Assembly (NCBI GenBank): GCA_046704385.1
Contig: JBJKSB010000026.1
Span: forward strand, 1-24,666
Origin: GH45 sp046704385
GTDB taxonomy: Bacteria; Bacteroidota; Bacteroidia; Bacteroidales; SZUA-534
Reading direction: 5' to 3'
DNA length: 24,666 nt
The position numbers were made by a program, and so were the translations under genes. The notes under the pieces are model-generated. The model did not search any database and had not been told where the DNA came from. It was given only the letters and a program-made list of their open reading frames with translations. Below, in pieces: positions 24,567 through 24,666 of the stretch; the stretch's first letter is position 1, and each line of letters starts with the position of its first letter.

Positions 24567-24666
24567 AGGTCTAATTTTCTTAAAATTTTATTGTAAAATT
24601 GGGCTTGTGGATTTCGATTTAATTGATAATCTGGACTTCTTCCAATAGCACGGAAAACAAATATCA

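Overview
The window reads as a stretch of chromosome from a gliding or T9SS-bearing member of the Bacteroidota (class Bacteroidia, but not a gut Bacteroides-type lineage). The evidence is the gene content: GldH, PorZ, two proteins with type IX secretion C-terminal sorting domains, an S46 dipeptidyl-peptidase and a RicT/PSP1 protein next to gldH. In addition, Shine-Dalgarno sequences are absent and Bacteroidota-style -7 elements (TAnnTTTG) lie in several intergenic gaps. Base composition is AT-rich and looks even across the genes. I see no prophage, CRISPR array, tRNA or rRNA.

Layout. At the left edge (1-74, minus) is the start of an IS1595-like transposase cut off by the window. Then come an M20 amidohydrolase (minus) divergent from an EamA transporter, and a 1081-residue soluble multi-PAS histidine kinase with no regulator gene beside it. 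From 5932 to 12275 runs a dense plus-strand block: ricT, gldH, trmB, an alkyltransferase-like (ATL) gene, rdgB, porZ, recO. The first four overlap or abut. The block mixes nucleic-acid maintenance (ATL, RdgB, RecO, TrmB) with the T9SS and gliding machinery (GldH, PorZ). recO runs convergently into a GT2 polyprenyl-phosphate glycosyltransferase, and their stop codons overlap. Divergent from the GT2 gene are a SAM methyltransferase and a YfhO-family membrane protein. Together these three look like an extracytoplasmic glycosylation module. A methionine-type aminotransferase follows, then a bidirectional terminator and a convergent secreted endonuclease I with a T9SS tail.

From 18669 a second plus-strand group, dtd - mazG-like - deoC, covers translation proofreading, nucleotide-pool cleaning and deoxynucleoside catabolism. 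A 311-nt gap carrying a REP-like hairpin precedes an S46 dipeptidyl-peptidase (DPP7-like by its S1 glycine), which ends at a strong 14-bp terminator. The last gene, on the minus strand, is an SO_0444-type metal-efflux permease fused to an HMA domain. It has a 16-bp perfect palindrome directly in front of its start codon.

Most of the window is conserved housekeeping and I did not find a clear new defence or mobile system. The items most worth a second look are the GT2-methyltransferase-YfhO module, the palindrome and possible internal chaperone start of the HMA-fused permease, the dispersed intergenic repeats, and the ATL protein embedded in the trmB operon. The only gene-free stretch over 300 bases is 20433-20743.
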